Part shown: piece after piece, positions 36,629 to 47,759 of the stretch
Layout of the letters: each line of letters opens with the position of its first letter
How positions within the stretch are numbered: position 1 is the stretch's first letter
Source of the DNA: Hofstenia miamia
Lineage: Eukaryota; Xenacoelomorpha; Acoela; Hofsteniidae
Length of the DNA: 64,000 bases
Direction: 5' to 3'
NCBI GenBank assembly: GCA_900660155.1
Contig: CABFPE010000499.1
Span: 215,897 to 279,896, forward strand
Program-made: the position numbers and the translations under genes
Notes under the pieces: model-generated
Seen by the model: only the letters and a program-made list of their open reading frames with translations
Database searches by the model: none
What the model was told of the DNA's origin: nothing

Positions 36629-37066
36629 CTATTCTTTAGCGTTATTCTCTGATTTGCTTTCATCCAACGCTTGTGTTTTTTCCCCTTTTGAACTCTGTTT
36701 TGATTTCCAGCTTTGCACGCCAGGTTTTTCCACATAGTTCATATAGGGTTTGCATTTCAAATGAACTCGGGTTGACATGGGTTTATTATACTCTACGTGG
36801 GAACCCTTTAGTAAAAGACTGCTATGAGTCAATTTGCTTCGCTTATATTCCAATTCATGTTTCGAAGTGCTTGACTGCAGATTCTTTGGAATACCTCTGC
36901 CCGGAGTGACATTAGAGTTCGTATACGCAGAAATTTGAAAACAAGTTAATTTTTGATTGTGAGAAGTACAATAGCTAGAAATACAAGGAGATTCCCAAAT
37001 ACGCATACGAGGTTTTGTAAGACAACGGTTTGATGCGGTTGATTGGAAATTCGAATGTAGTGGCAT
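36629..37066 (-). CDS. Unidentified intronless ORF, 145 aa, basic
   Basis: The minus-strand frame runs from ATG 37066 to TAG 36629. Its composition differs from its A+T-rich surroundings and is rich in Ser, Lys, Asn and Thr. The N-terminal half has scattered Cys (SNRCLTKPRMRIWESPCISS). The centre has SNVTPGRGIPKNLQSSTSKH. Then comes STRVHLKCKPYMNYVEKPG, and a highly charged Lys/Ser/Glu tail ends ENNAKE. There is no signal peptide, membrane segment or known domain. It lies 4.5 kb from the 162-aa ORF, in the opposite orientation, and the two are not convincingly similar. It may be a small lineage-specific gene. Confidence 0.5.
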   Translation of the reverse strand: MPLHSNFQSTASNRCLTKPRMRIWESPCISSYCTSHNQKLTCFQISAYTNSNVTPGRGIPKNLQSSTSKHELEYKRSKLTHSSLLLKGSHVEYNKPMSTRVHLKCKPYMNYVEKPGVQSWKSKQSSKGEKTQALDESKSENNAKE

Positions 37067-37367
37067 AGGTTAGATTAAAAACATAGCTTTAGAAATAAAT
37101 CTGATAGAGTCGTTTATCTACATAGTCACGTCATTTACTTTCTTCGTTATTCTGTTGACAATGTGTTGCTGAGTTTGCCACAAAAATTTTATTGAATTTT
37201 TTATGTACCATGTGATATAAGTTATATGTAGTTCAACATAGCAGTTTCATGAGATTACTAATCTAGGGGCACCGGAAGAATTCTTGGGGTGCAGACAAAA
37301 TTTTACCCACATCAAATATTTATCATGAAAGAAAGCAAATCAACATATGAATTAACAAAATAACTAA

Positions 37368-37760
37368 ATTAGTGGGGCGGCAGGAAGAGCTTATGAAAAG
37401 TGACATATATGGTACCTTGACCGTAGGGCATAGGCTCAACAGAGGTTACAATATTTTAGGAGGTTACTTCGAAAATAGTATTATTATTATGACCGTAAAT
37501 ACTAATATTTTTTCACCTTCTAGTATTCAGGCACCTGAGATTCTTAGAGCCTTGTTGTAAACATGCACTTAAAGATTAATAAACAAAAGTACAAACATAT
37601 TATCAATATTTACTACCTCTTTTTTAGGGGATATATTGTTTGGATATGCAGGAAAGTATTATTTTCCTTAAAACATTACATAAGTTGTTCTAGTAAAAGA
37701 AATTAACATTTTAAATAAAATTCATGTAAAAACTTGTGAAGAATGTTAACTTTATTTTTA
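37368..37760 (+). repeat. Dispersed repeat, copy A
   Basis: Shares with 38266-38487 a diverged ~135-base block (ATTAGTGGGGCGGCAGGAAG against ATTAGTAATGGTGGTAGGAAG, then a common CTGTAGGGCATAG-like run). After a gap it shares a second block beginning AAAACATTACATAAGTTGTT. Copy A has about 170 extra bases between the blocks. Confidence 0.6.
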
Positions 37761-38265
37761 ATATAATGAAATTTTAAGAAATTAGTAATTTTATTAACAA
37801 ATTCCATTACAAGAAATCCGATTAGCTAGCGTCATAATCTATAATATATAAGCTGAGTAAATATCCATTGGCCCATTTTAGCATATTGTGTGAACGTGCT
37901 GATAACCTTAATTTATCACTAGTAACCAGATTTGGAATTGGGTTGGGTCTAAAGCAATTTGCTCCGGGCCGGGCTTGTTGTAATTATGAAATGAAATACA
38001 AGAAAAAATTCACTTGAAATCTTAAAATTTGCAAATGACAAAAAGTATTCTCTTTAAATTTAATCAGCCCTGCATTTTTAGCTGGTGCAATACTTCTAAT
38101 ATCTAAATTTTGACTGCTACAATCAAAAGGCGTTTATAAAAATTCCACTTACTTTGTGCAGCTGTAAGTTGGCAGAGAATTTTAGTAATTGAATATATAA
38201 GAACTGATATTCTCTCTAAATGATAAAACGGACGATTGCAATCCTGAAAATAATTGTGTTACTAA

Positions 38266-38487
38266 ATTAGTAATGGTGGTAGGAAGAACTTATGAAACGT
38301 TACATATATGATACATTGGCTGTAGGGCATAGTACTCAGCAGGGATTGCAATGTTTCAAAGGGTGGTTACTTCAAAAAATAGTATTTTTATTACAGTGAC
38401 TAAAACCATAAAACATTATATAAATTGTTGCAGTAAAACAAAAAATTAACAACATTTTAAATGAAATTCGTGCAAAAACTGTCATTT
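38266..38487 (+). repeat. Dispersed repeat, copy B
   Basis: The shorter diverged copy of 37368-37760 in the same orientation. No coding content and no terminal repeats were recognised. It may be part of a larger unknown element. Confidence 0.6.
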
Positions 38488-39660
38488 TTTTAGTGAAACT
38501 CAAGTAGAACATGGAAAAATACAAACACAAATTAAAATAAACACAAATTTCATTTTCATATAGAATTAATTTTTAAGGAATGTTTGCATAAAAGAGTTGC
38601 AGAATATTAATGCTCTTATTGTGGTTAACAGCTAATTACAATCATTGATTTCAGTGCAAAATTGGCAGTTAAATTTTGCCATGCTAGTTAATAACAAATA
38701 TCTGGAAGTTATGCATATTGATAAATCGTTCTCAGCTATGCCAACAATCCCCATTATTTCACTTAAAATTACAATACTATCAATGGCAACATTTTTGTAT
38801 GTTTTCCATAAAAGTCTAAGCAAAAGATAAAAATATAAGCAGTTTCATTCATAAATGGAGACAACACTCATTTACATCGAGCACATTATATTATTTTGTG
38901 CAATGAAAACGTTTAACATTTTTAAGAAGAAACTAACAAAATTTAAAAAAGTTTCTAAGCAATTTAAGGTTAATCAATTTAGAAAATTTTTGTCTTCATT
39001 GGGTAACATTTGAGAAAATGCACATTCAATACTATTTGGTAGCCAAATGCAATCATTTATAGGAAGGGCTCTCACATCTGCTGAAGGAGGGGTTTAACTT
39101 CCTAGCCCCTCAGGCCTTTGGCCCTATATGTTGTCGAATAGAAAATAGTGCAATTATTTATTTAGCTATTTTCAATGTTTAGATTTAACGGTCAATGCTA
39201 TTATAAGCATAGGTTAAACTATCTGTGCTTCAATATCTGTAAAAGCACCAAACATTGCTCTGACTAAAATTGTTCATATGGACCCAATAAAGTAGCGAAC
39301 GTCCAAAGAACCAATTTCTTTAATGAACATGCATTTAAATGTGTGAAAGAAATATCCTGGTACTTAATTTCAAAACACTTTACTACCATGAATTTATATT
39401 TTATATGATAAAAAACCATAGCTTAAATGAGCAATTGGCTAAAGTTACTACAAAACTGCCAAAATGAAGTTATCGAACAGATTGAAATGCAATTTTTATT
39501 TCGTCTTATTTATTCTTTACGAATGCTTTTAGCGTCTACATTTATATAAAATCAAATAGAACTTGCTAAACAATATATACATGAATCTATATGATTGAAA
39601 TTGATCCATTCCTATTAATTTTTGCGACCGATAAAATCAGCTTGCAAATGTTTTGTCTCC
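38488..39660. other. No gene seen
   Basis: A+T-rich. A G+C-richer stretch at 39065-39125 reads like transposon-end sequence, but no partner was found. Confidence 0.4.
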
Positions 39661-39674
39661 ATTAAACATTTAGT

Positions 39675-39770
39675 GATATGTCGCTTAGCTGCAGAGTGGT
39701 TATAGCGAAGCCTCCCAGCCTTGTTAATAAGCTTTGCCGATGGTTGACCTCGAGTATACTAAATCGGTGG
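39675..39770 (+). repeat. Possible tRNA-derived SINE head
   Basis: TAGCTGCAGAGTGGTTATAG resembles a tRNA A box (TRGCNNAGYGG). About 45 bases on, GGTTGACCTCG is a poor match to the B box GGTTCGANNCC. The spacing suits a tRNA-related SINE, but the cloverleaf is not intact, so it is not a tRNA gene. Confidence 0.3.
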
Positions 39771-39948
39771 GCATTAACGAGTATTCGGAGTGTTCAACAA
39801 CTTTGGGAAAAACTGAGATTTTTATTTGCTAGAATATTTGAATTGTTGAAAAACATATTGAGTGCAAGCACAACAGGCCAAAACGCAAATTGATCGTTTT
39901 GATGAGTCATCTTCAGAAGTGGAATCAGACCTCCTTTAATACAGTGTT

Positions 39949-40685
39949 TTTAATAATAATAATAATAATAAAGATTTATTATCCATATATGGATACTAAA
40001 CAGTAGTATATAAACAAAATTTACATTAATAATGAACATAAGGCACTCGGCAGAAACGACATAAACATATTGCATATTTCTTACAATTGTTTTTAACGGA
40101 ATAGTTAAAGTTATTTAAAAACTGTTGTTGGAAGAAGTCTTTTAATGATCTTTTTACTTGTTTCAATGATCCATATAAATTGATGGAAGTATTTTGATGT
40201 ATATAATTTGCAAGTATTACAATTCTATTTAAATAAAAAGATCTGGTTGATTCCTTTCTTATATCCTTTGATTTGAAAATTGTAAGATTTGAAGAACGAA
40301 GCCGGTAATTTGTTGGTAGATATTCAGATATTATTTTTGATAGTTCCAAATCATATTGGTCATTCAATAGCTTATTAAAATATATTAAATCAAGTAACTG
40401 AAAATAATAAGGTATCGGAAGCATGTTTAAGCGTATCAATTGTGATTTATAATCAAGACCTGGTAGTATCCACTTAAAACATCTATGTTGAAAGGCTTCT
40501 AGCTTGTCAATTATGAAGGGGGATAATTCCATCAGAATTGAGCCATAACTTAGACATGATAATACCAATGATTTGTATAGAGTTAACTTGATCTTAAAAT
40601 GAGTTGAGTAAGGAATATTCCGTTTAATATTAGAAAAAAGATAACATATATAATCTAGAGTTAATACTCTTCGACATGCTGACAA
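39949..40685 (-). mobile_element. 5'-truncated LINE with intact C-terminal RT ORF
   Basis: The minus strand encodes 219 uninterrupted residues (40685-40026) matching the C-terminal part of CR1/Jockey/I-type reverse transcriptase proteins: the LYKSLVLSCLSYGSILM block, the LEAFQHRCFKWILPGL block, YKSQLIRLNMLPIPYYFQL, and an R/K-rich thumb-like end. A short 3' UTR follows and the element ends in a (TTA)n tail (plus strand 39949-39972), typical of several LINE clades. The 5' break is near 40686. The open frame suggests a fairly recent insertion. Confidence 0.85.
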
Positions 40686-40761
40686 CTTCTGGTAAATAGT
40701 AGACCTACGCCATCAGTGAGCAGTTAGATATTTGACTGATAAGTGAGCACTAGATGTGGGT

Positions 40762-40790
40762 GCCGCCGTCAGGCGACTACTAGTGGCGGC
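40762..40790. repeat. G+C-rich hairpin
   Basis: GCCGCC at 40762-40767 pairs with GGCGGC at 40785-40790 across a 17-base loop. It stands out in A+T-rich DNA and probably belongs to an unidentified element adjoining the LINE. Confidence 0.5.
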
Positions 40791-40812
40791 GTCGATCTGA
40801 TAAGGTCGCGCG

Positions 40813-41265
40813 GCTGAGCAACATCAATAGAACTGGACTAGACTATATAATATTCCACATAGAAACCCTATAAGGTAAATAGCCGTTGCAGAACCGTATA
40901 TNGGCTCAGCCTGCTGGGGTCCAGCTCTAGCGAGCACGTTGAATTACCACATATAAATTCATAGTCACAAACACATACACACGGATAAAATGAGATAAAT
41001 ATTGTCTGCCTCTTATTATAACCGGCCAGTCTCGCTATGAATGAATTTCATGATCGTAAATTTACAGTTTTCTTTTGCTCTCAATTGCACTGCAGTGCCT
41101 TTATTCTTTTATGGCATTTAACATCCCGTTTTTTAAATATTTCGAATATTTTTTCATGGAAATCAGGTTTTTTCTTAGTGAAATGTCTATTTGTTGACGA
41201 TGGGTGGTCATTAATTGTTGCTAAGCTTTTAATCTGCCACAATAAATGCTGCATAAGGTCAGTGT
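40813..41265 (+). repeat. Duplicated block, copy 1, with internal deletion marked by N
   Basis: 40813-40901 matches 41272-41360, and 40903-41265 matches about 41607-41955. The ~245 bases present between these parts in copy 2 are missing here, exactly at the N at 40902. The sequence has no recognisable coding content. Confidence 0.85.
40902..40902. other. Single unresolved base at a repeat junction
   Basis: The N stands between two parts of a repeat that are separated by about 245 bases in the neighbouring copy. This suggests a contig join or collapsed gap. Confidence 0.8.
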
Positions 41266-41271
41266 CTCATG

Positions 41272-41955
41272 CGGCTGAGCAACATCAATAGAACTGGACT
41301 AGACTATATAATATTCCACATAGAAACCCTATAAGGTAAATAGCCGTTGCAGAACCGTATATGATGCAAACAGTATTGTGAAACTATCTATCTGCAAAAA
41401 AGTTCATCATGCGCTTATAGGCAATCTGATTAATTAGACATAACCCAATCAATGTTAAACCCCACTACCCCATCAAAGACATTAAATGCAATTTCCTTTT
41501 TATGAAAAATTTCGTTTGTCTCGATATACATATAGTTTTAGTTAACAATCGGCTCAGCCGTTTAATTTTTTTTGCGGTTGGCTGACCTGAAATATGTCGG
41601 GGGTGGCTCAGCCTGCTGGGGTCCAGCTCTAGCGAGCACGTTGAATTACCACATATAAAACCATTGTCATCGTCAAATACATAAGCACGGCTAAAATGTG
41701 ATAAAAATTGTCTGCTACTATTATTAACCGGCCAATGTCGCAATGAATTTCATGATCGTAAATTTACAGTTTTCTTTTGCTCTCAATTGCACTGCAGTGC
41801 CTTTATTCTTTTATGGCATTTAACATCCCGTTTTTTAAATATTTCGAATATTTTTTCATGGAAATCAGGTTTTTTCTTAGTGAAATGTCTATTTGTTGAC
41901 GATGGGTGGTCATTAATTGTTGCTAAGCTTTTAATCTGCCACAATAAATGCTGCA
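41272..41955 (+). repeat. Duplicated block, copy 2
   Basis: The longer copy of the 40813-41265 block, with the ~245 bases at 41362-41606 that copy 1 lacks. The two differ at scattered positions (for example the 30 bases around 41660 against 40957), so they are not simply identical haplotypes. Confidence 0.85.
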
Positions 41956-42885
41956 TCAGAATAGTCTCTGATGCTTGATTGTGAGAACTAAGCCAATAGG
42001 ACTGGGATGTGCAACTGGTGGCCCGTGTGTCACAATCCCGCCGGCCGAGCATTTTTGGTGGGGTAATATCTTCAACATTTTATTTGACACTATCTATTAT
42101 CATTTTTCAGAAGAAATATGAATCAATTAAATTTTTTATTTTAAATGCAGTTTTGGTTGTATGTATGTATGTATGTATGACGACATGTGTGTTTTTTGTG
42201 AGAATGAGCAACAAAGTGGGTGGCAATCCGTCTCTGGATGTATTCAAAATAATGTTGCAATAGGAGATTGAAATCTTTCTCAATTTCTAGATTGGCTATA
42301 GCGTTTGATAAAACTCGAAATCAGTTTTATTGATGATACTTATCTCTGCAATCTCATTAGATTCTAACATACTATCATAGTGAAGAAAATTATTTCCCGT
42401 TTTTGTTTTTTTAAAGGACCCAAACTAGTAATTAAGTTTGTTTTTATCAGATTTATTTAGAAATTTAAAGGAAAATATTTGAATTAGCATTCAATTATGA
42501 TCCCTGATCCCGATCTGATTTTTTCTACCCCTGAACTCTGATTCCGATTCCCCACCACCAGGAATCTGAAGCAGAACCGGTGCTGTAAGATATTATAGCG
42601 TTCAGCGTCAATAAACAATTTGCTTTTAATGAATATTAGATGAGTGGCATGTTTTTGAATAAATTTTTCTGAAATTTTGACAAATTAAGAAAGCGTTGGA
42701 TGTAATTTTTTTCTTTTCAAACATTTGCACAAAAAGCTAATACAATAATATTGAAGATAAAAACGAAATTTAGAAAAAATCACGATCTGAACTAACTAAT
42801 TGACTTTGTAAGATTTACAGAATTCTCTAAAATGCAATTTTCTGAAAACTACATTGATAGCTGTTATGACTGTCAAGCTATTTTA
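41956..42885. other. No gene seen; (GTAT)n microsatellite
   Basis: Contains a tetranucleotide run (GTAT)n at 42158-42180. The patch around 42500-42590 (repeated GATTCCGATTCC-like bases) resembles transposon-end sequence but could not be assigned. Confidence 0.4.
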
Positions 42886-43005
42886 GTAAGAAACATTTAG
42901 CTACGGCCATAACGGGATTAGGATACAGGTACGGCCAAGCCGATGGGTCTAGTTTTTTTGAGTAGAGGCTACAGACCTGGCGCGGGCAATGGTCCTACCC
43001 CAGCT
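42886..43005 (-). repeat. Dispersed G+C-rich repeat, shared with 51.2 and 54.0 kb
   Basis: The reverse complement aligns with 51240-51360: both carry a CTGTAGCC block, then a TATGGCC block, a TAAATGTT-like stretch and TAACTAAAATAGCTT or its near match. The copies are diverged, non-coding and of unknown family. They may be SINE or MITE remnants. Confidence 0.55.
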
Positions 43006-44414
43006 CATCATCAATTAAAGTGATTTGTAAAAAAATGTCGAATATTCTCATTAATAACTTCTGCAAAAAACGATGTCTTATCTCAAAGAAAATAAAAGAA
43101 AGTGGTTAAAATTTTTATGACTTATTAATTTTGTATTCTTGGTCAACACAGTCTAGTTTTCTGTTATTTTTATATAGTTTTAAGCAAAGATTCAAATTTA
43201 GATTCCCGCCTAATTAAATTTTACTGAAAACATCATGGCCTGTATTTAGTATCCTCTTGGTAATTACTAAATTCTTTGTAATATATAATTTAATATCATC
43301 ATCCAATAAGCGTTGCTGCTATTACAATATTTGGAAACTAAAAACCAATAATATTTTATACGAACCTACACCAGCCTAAAATGAATAGAGAAAACTAATT
43401 TGAATTTTTTTACGAAAGCACATTGTACGATATACATTTGAATTTACAACAGACACATTGCCAATAATTGCACCACAAGCGATTTTCTTTTCTATCAAAG
43501 AAAATCTTTGCGCTATTTTTACAAAAAAATACATACCCCCGATTGAATCCGATCCGAAAAAAAATTTCGCAATGAAATTTTGTATACTTTTTCTCGATGC
43601 CCTATGATCACTTATATATGCAAATGTCAAAGAATAGTGATTTAACATTATGGGATATAGGGCTATCGGGTCGACCTTTACCTAATGAAAAAATAATTTA
43701 ATACGCGAGGTTGTTAATCAAGACAATTAACTACGTCATCTCGAAATTAACAAGAGTAACATAAAGTAAATGAATCAAAATTAATTGTTAAAAACTATGC
43801 CTATACGTCATCATTAAATAAAGCGATGGTATGCTGTCTAACCATGTATTATGGTAACCGTTGTCGATTATTCACGTCCGCGCATGTCATCTATTTGCAA
43901 AATTACAAACCCACACAACATCTGTATGCGAATGAATGCAAGATGCGTACTAAGTATTCCAAATATCTTTGACATTCTCTCTGGTATGTAAATTGTTACA
44001 AGTGCTGTCGTCAGCATTCATTCTAATGAAATAACTACATTGATGACTTCTTTTGTCAAATTTGGCATTGAAATAGACATCCATCCATGTTTTAAGCATT
44101 GTCTAGTAACTTACAGCAATGTTGATTGTCATAGACAAACCAGATGGACTAACATGAATTTTGAATAAAGTATTTACAATTTAAACAAGTTGCTTTACAA
44201 ATATCAACTTTTACTAAAAAATATTAGTTAATTAATTACAAGAGCTTCAAGCGTTAAAGACTTCACAATCATTATTTAACAATAAGAATTTTTTGGATCA
44301 TGTTTGCTTCACTATTCTTTGTTTGTGAAATCATTTCCTCCTCAAAATAAGTCTATCATTCCTGAACATTTTAATGCAATTGCATTGTTAATATGATTAC
44401 TTCTTGCTGCTTCC
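43006..44414. other. No gene seen
   Basis: A+T-rich with only chance frames. Confidence 0.45.
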
Positions 44415-44427
44415 TTTCTCTCTCTCT

Positions 44428-44463
<36 letters not shown>
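44415..44463. repeat. (TC)n/(TA)n compound microsatellite ending at an N
   Basis: A TC run passes into a TA run and stops at the single N at 44464, which probably marks an assembly join in the microsatellite. Another TA-rich run follows at about 44680-44715. Confidence 0.85.
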
Positions 44464-44596
44464 NAATCACCAATGAATTTGCTACCCTCCTATTTATTAG
44501 TATTTGGATAATTTATTCTCACATCTTCAAAACAAAACTTTGTAAACTATATTTACACCATTTGCATTGAAAAATTGAAAACTCGATAACGTTTCC

Positions 44597-44671
44597 ACTA
44601 GGGCCCGGCGGTATGAACATTTTGGGAGTCGGTTCGGTTCGGTATCACTCAAAATACCGCGGTATCGGTAA
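44597..44671 (+). mobile_element. Possible hAT-type element end
   Basis: TAGGGCCCGGCGGTATG, repeats of TCGGTTCGG and the palindrome ATACCGCGGTAT (44654-44665) resemble the subterminal style of animal hAT elements. No opposite end was found; the sequence runs into TA microsatellite. Confidence 0.3.
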
Positions 44672-44683
44672 GACTATATATAA

Positions 44684-44714
<31 letters not shown>

Positions 44715-44826
44715 TTTGAAATTAAAATAAAATTTTAATGACATATATTAGAGCGGTTTCGATAGATAGTCGATCTTCATCAGTAAAATGGTGGTAATAT
44801 TTTAAAAAGTTAAGTTTAATGTTAAG

Positions 44827-45880
44827 ATGCATTACATTAACAAAATTTGGAGATATCAAGTTCTTTCTGTCTATTTAATTATAATATATCAAAAAAGATG
44901 GATGAAATACTTAAAAAAATTCATCCCAAAGGAATATAAGCTTGAAAGCACAAAAGATTTCCTTCAAAAGTTAGACAACAAAAATTCAGTGTTAAAACTT
45001 TTTGAGAGCATAATGTGTAGATAAGACATAAAATCGCTTTTCACCAACATTCATATTGAAGAAACTATAGATCATATAATAAATATAATACCAGGAGAAA
45101 ATTTACCAATGAATCATAAAAGTTTAAGAACACTTGTGACACTTGCCTGCAAGAACACCCATTTCATTTTCAACGACACATTCTACAAACAAATAAATGG
45201 AATTGCAATGGGGTTAACACTTGGACCAACTATGGAAAATTTTTGCTTAGATATTATTGAAAAACAGCTTAAAAATGAAAGCAGGAAAACTTTTCAATAA
45301 TTTATTCTCGCTATGTGGATGATATATTTTGCATATTTAAATCTAAAGATGATGTAAAATTATTTCATTCCAAGATTAACAACATATTACCAACAATAAC
45401 ATTTCCAATAGAAAACGAAGAAAATAATAGGTTGCATTTCTAAATATAACATTAATTAGAAAATCAAGAAAAATCGCATTTTAGTGACATAAGAAGTCAA
45501 CTAACACTGGACTGTACATACCTTACAACTCCTCAACATAAAATTAATACTATAAAAACTTTGATCAACTAAGCCTATATAAAATCATCCAATTATAAGA
45601 ACTTAACAACAGCAATAGATGAAAGAGTTACCATTCTTACAAAAACGGGTATCCACATAAACTTTCAAAGAAAGAAATTGATAAAATACTTAATCAAGAT
45701 AGGAAATTGAAAAAATCAATGCCAGAAAACAGCTATTGGAAGTTCCATTATATTGAAAGAAATAGACAATCTATTCATTTGCAAAATTGTCAAATTTTTT
45801 GCAATACTCAGACTTCCAACTTGTAAGGATTGCTTTGTTTATCTAATTCGTAGTTCAGGAACGCAATGTAATGTATTCAG
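44827..45880 (+). mobile_element. Penelope-like element reverse transcriptase relic
   Basis: Broken frames on the plus strand read KSLFTNIHIEETIDHIINI, then FIFNDTFYKQINGIAMGLTL, then YSRYVDDIFCIFKSKDD, in the order of PLE reverse transcriptases (DVKSLFTNIP, FxQxxGxAMGSPL, YVDD catalytic box). Downstream, TCKDCFVYLIRSSGTQCN is reminiscent of the start of a GIY-YIG domain. The frame is interrupted several times. It is more decayed than the 0.8-kb copy, and no shared tail was found. Confidence 0.8.
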
Positions 45881-45999
45881 TCTAAGCCCTAAGCTTAAGC
45901 CAAAATTCTGAGATTGATCGACTCTATAATTTGATTATCGAATAGCCCTAGTATATATGTATATATACGTGAATGTAGCACTAATCTATTAGGCTTTAT

Positions 46000-47060
46000 T
46001 ATGACATGGAATCTATTGAAGAAGTCATAAACATTCTAAATGAAAATGCCAATCCAATAGTTGATGTATGGAAAGTTAGTAAATATAAGCAACCAATAAT
46101 GGTTAGGGATAGATGAACTTCTCTATAATGAAAATTTTAACAAAGAAGATCTTAAAATTCCAAGTCAACAACTACATCTATTTTACAACCGGAAATTCAA
46201 GTAGAATCAGAAACAATATATGTTTCAATTGTTTTCTAATCAACACTTGCTCAAAACAGAAAAACAATTCTTGAAAAATAAATAAATCTGATTTTAATAG
46301 AAAATCCTATATCACTTTACGCAATGACTTTTTAAATTTAATTAAGAAGAATAACGAAGAATATTATTGTAGAAGTTTGAATCAATAGAAATAACTCTAA
46401 ATTACTTTACCAGTTCATTGAATAGTTGAATTATAATCCAGAAACAAGTAAAATCATAATTATTATGACTATTCTTAACTATTTCAACTGTAAAAATTAA
46501 AGCATATTCTGCAAAGTTTAAGGACAATTCTACATGATTATCATATTCCTCCCTTTTATTCATCTAATCTAACACTTTCAGACTTTCTTCCCATTTCAGT
46601 TGAATCAACTATTGATGTCATTAAGTGATGCATTATGTGAACTTGTAGTTACGAATAATTGTTTAAAGATTAATAATGTTAAATGTTACTGACCAGTAGC
46701 TAATTTGGCGTGAATATATAAACTCTTAGAAAAAACCTATTGGTTGAATTAGTTGATTTTCTAGAAAATTATGATATACATAGTTCTCAGTCTGGTTACA
46801 GAAAAGATCTTTCAACCGAAACATTACTTGTAAAATGAATAGATGATATCATTCATGCAAGAGGTTCAAATGAATGCACCATGCTAGCACTCTTGGATCA
46901 AAGTGCACATCATTCTATATTAATTAAAAATTGTGGAGTAAGGCATACTTTTCTCAAATGCCTTAAATCATATTTGACGTAAAGAATACAATAAGTTTCA
47001 TTAAATAACATAAAATCCAAAATGTTAAAAAATACAAGTGGAGTGCCCTACTTTGTTTAT
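46000..47060 (+). mobile_element. LINE reverse transcriptase relic
   Basis: Broken plus-strand frames include PVANLA..YKLLEK, DIHSSQSGYRKDLSTETLLV, IDDIIHARGSN, TMLALLDQSAHHSILI and NTSGVP. They correspond to the RT sequence RPVSxLxxxxKxLE, HQFGFRxxxSTxTAL, LLDLSAAFDTV and GVPQGS of CR1/Jockey-like LINEs. In this copy the aspartate region of the LLDLSxAFD block is altered. An upstream segment (46260-46620) fits the linker before RT. It is inactive. Confidence 0.75.
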
Positions 47061-47743
47061 GATTTATAACTCTTTTATAGGCAAATACTCCTAGCTTCTC
47101 ATGTAATTAAATATCATATATATGCCAGTTTTACACACATTTTTGTAACAGCAAATTAATTAAAATATGCAACTTAGAAAGACTACTATTTTCTGAGTAT
47201 CAAATTTTAAATACTTCAAAAACTAATATCTTAACACTTTTTAGTAATTAACGTTTTAATGAATATACTGAAACAATTTGGGATTCTAGCTAAGTATACA
47301 ATATATATAATATATTTATATATGTATACATAATTATAATTGCATATAATTCAACTATAGGAATCCCAAAAGCACGTCTTAAAAATGAAATTGTACTTAA
47401 AATAATTTGAGCAATGTAACATGCTTAATATTCAAAGACACGTCATTATTTTATTAACTGAAATAGAAATAGATGTTGAGTTGATTGTTTATACTAAAGA
47501 AATATTTTAGAAATAAATAATAGTGTAATTACTTCACAATATATTTTTGTTTAGTTATTTTAGAAAAACAGTCAAAATTGGGTTGGCAGTTTTAATTCCA
47601 GATTATATAAACAATATTCCTTCGTCTGCAAATACTAACTTGCAACTGCAGCGACATCTAAAATCCTATTGTAATTACGGGAGATTTATTTTACACTATT
47701 GCTGTTAGATGATTGGCTAAACTCTAAACATAATTACAGCAAG

Positions 47744-47749
47744 TATAAA
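47744..47749 (+). promoter_or_regulatory. Possible TATA box of the fibrinogen-related gene
   Basis: TATAAA lies 11-16 bases before the first ATG of the frame. If it is used, transcription would start near 47772, past that ATG, and the in-frame ATG at 47784 would be the working start. Confidence 0.35.
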
Positions 47750-47759
47750 TGCGTTCAAC

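Noticed and set aside
39675-39760. tRNA gene
   Set aside because: A-box-like sequence is present but the B box and cloverleaf stems are not; at most a SINE head.
41037-42263. Overlapping ORFs on both strands
   Set aside because: They fall within the duplicated non-coding block, and copies differ without codon-like constraint.
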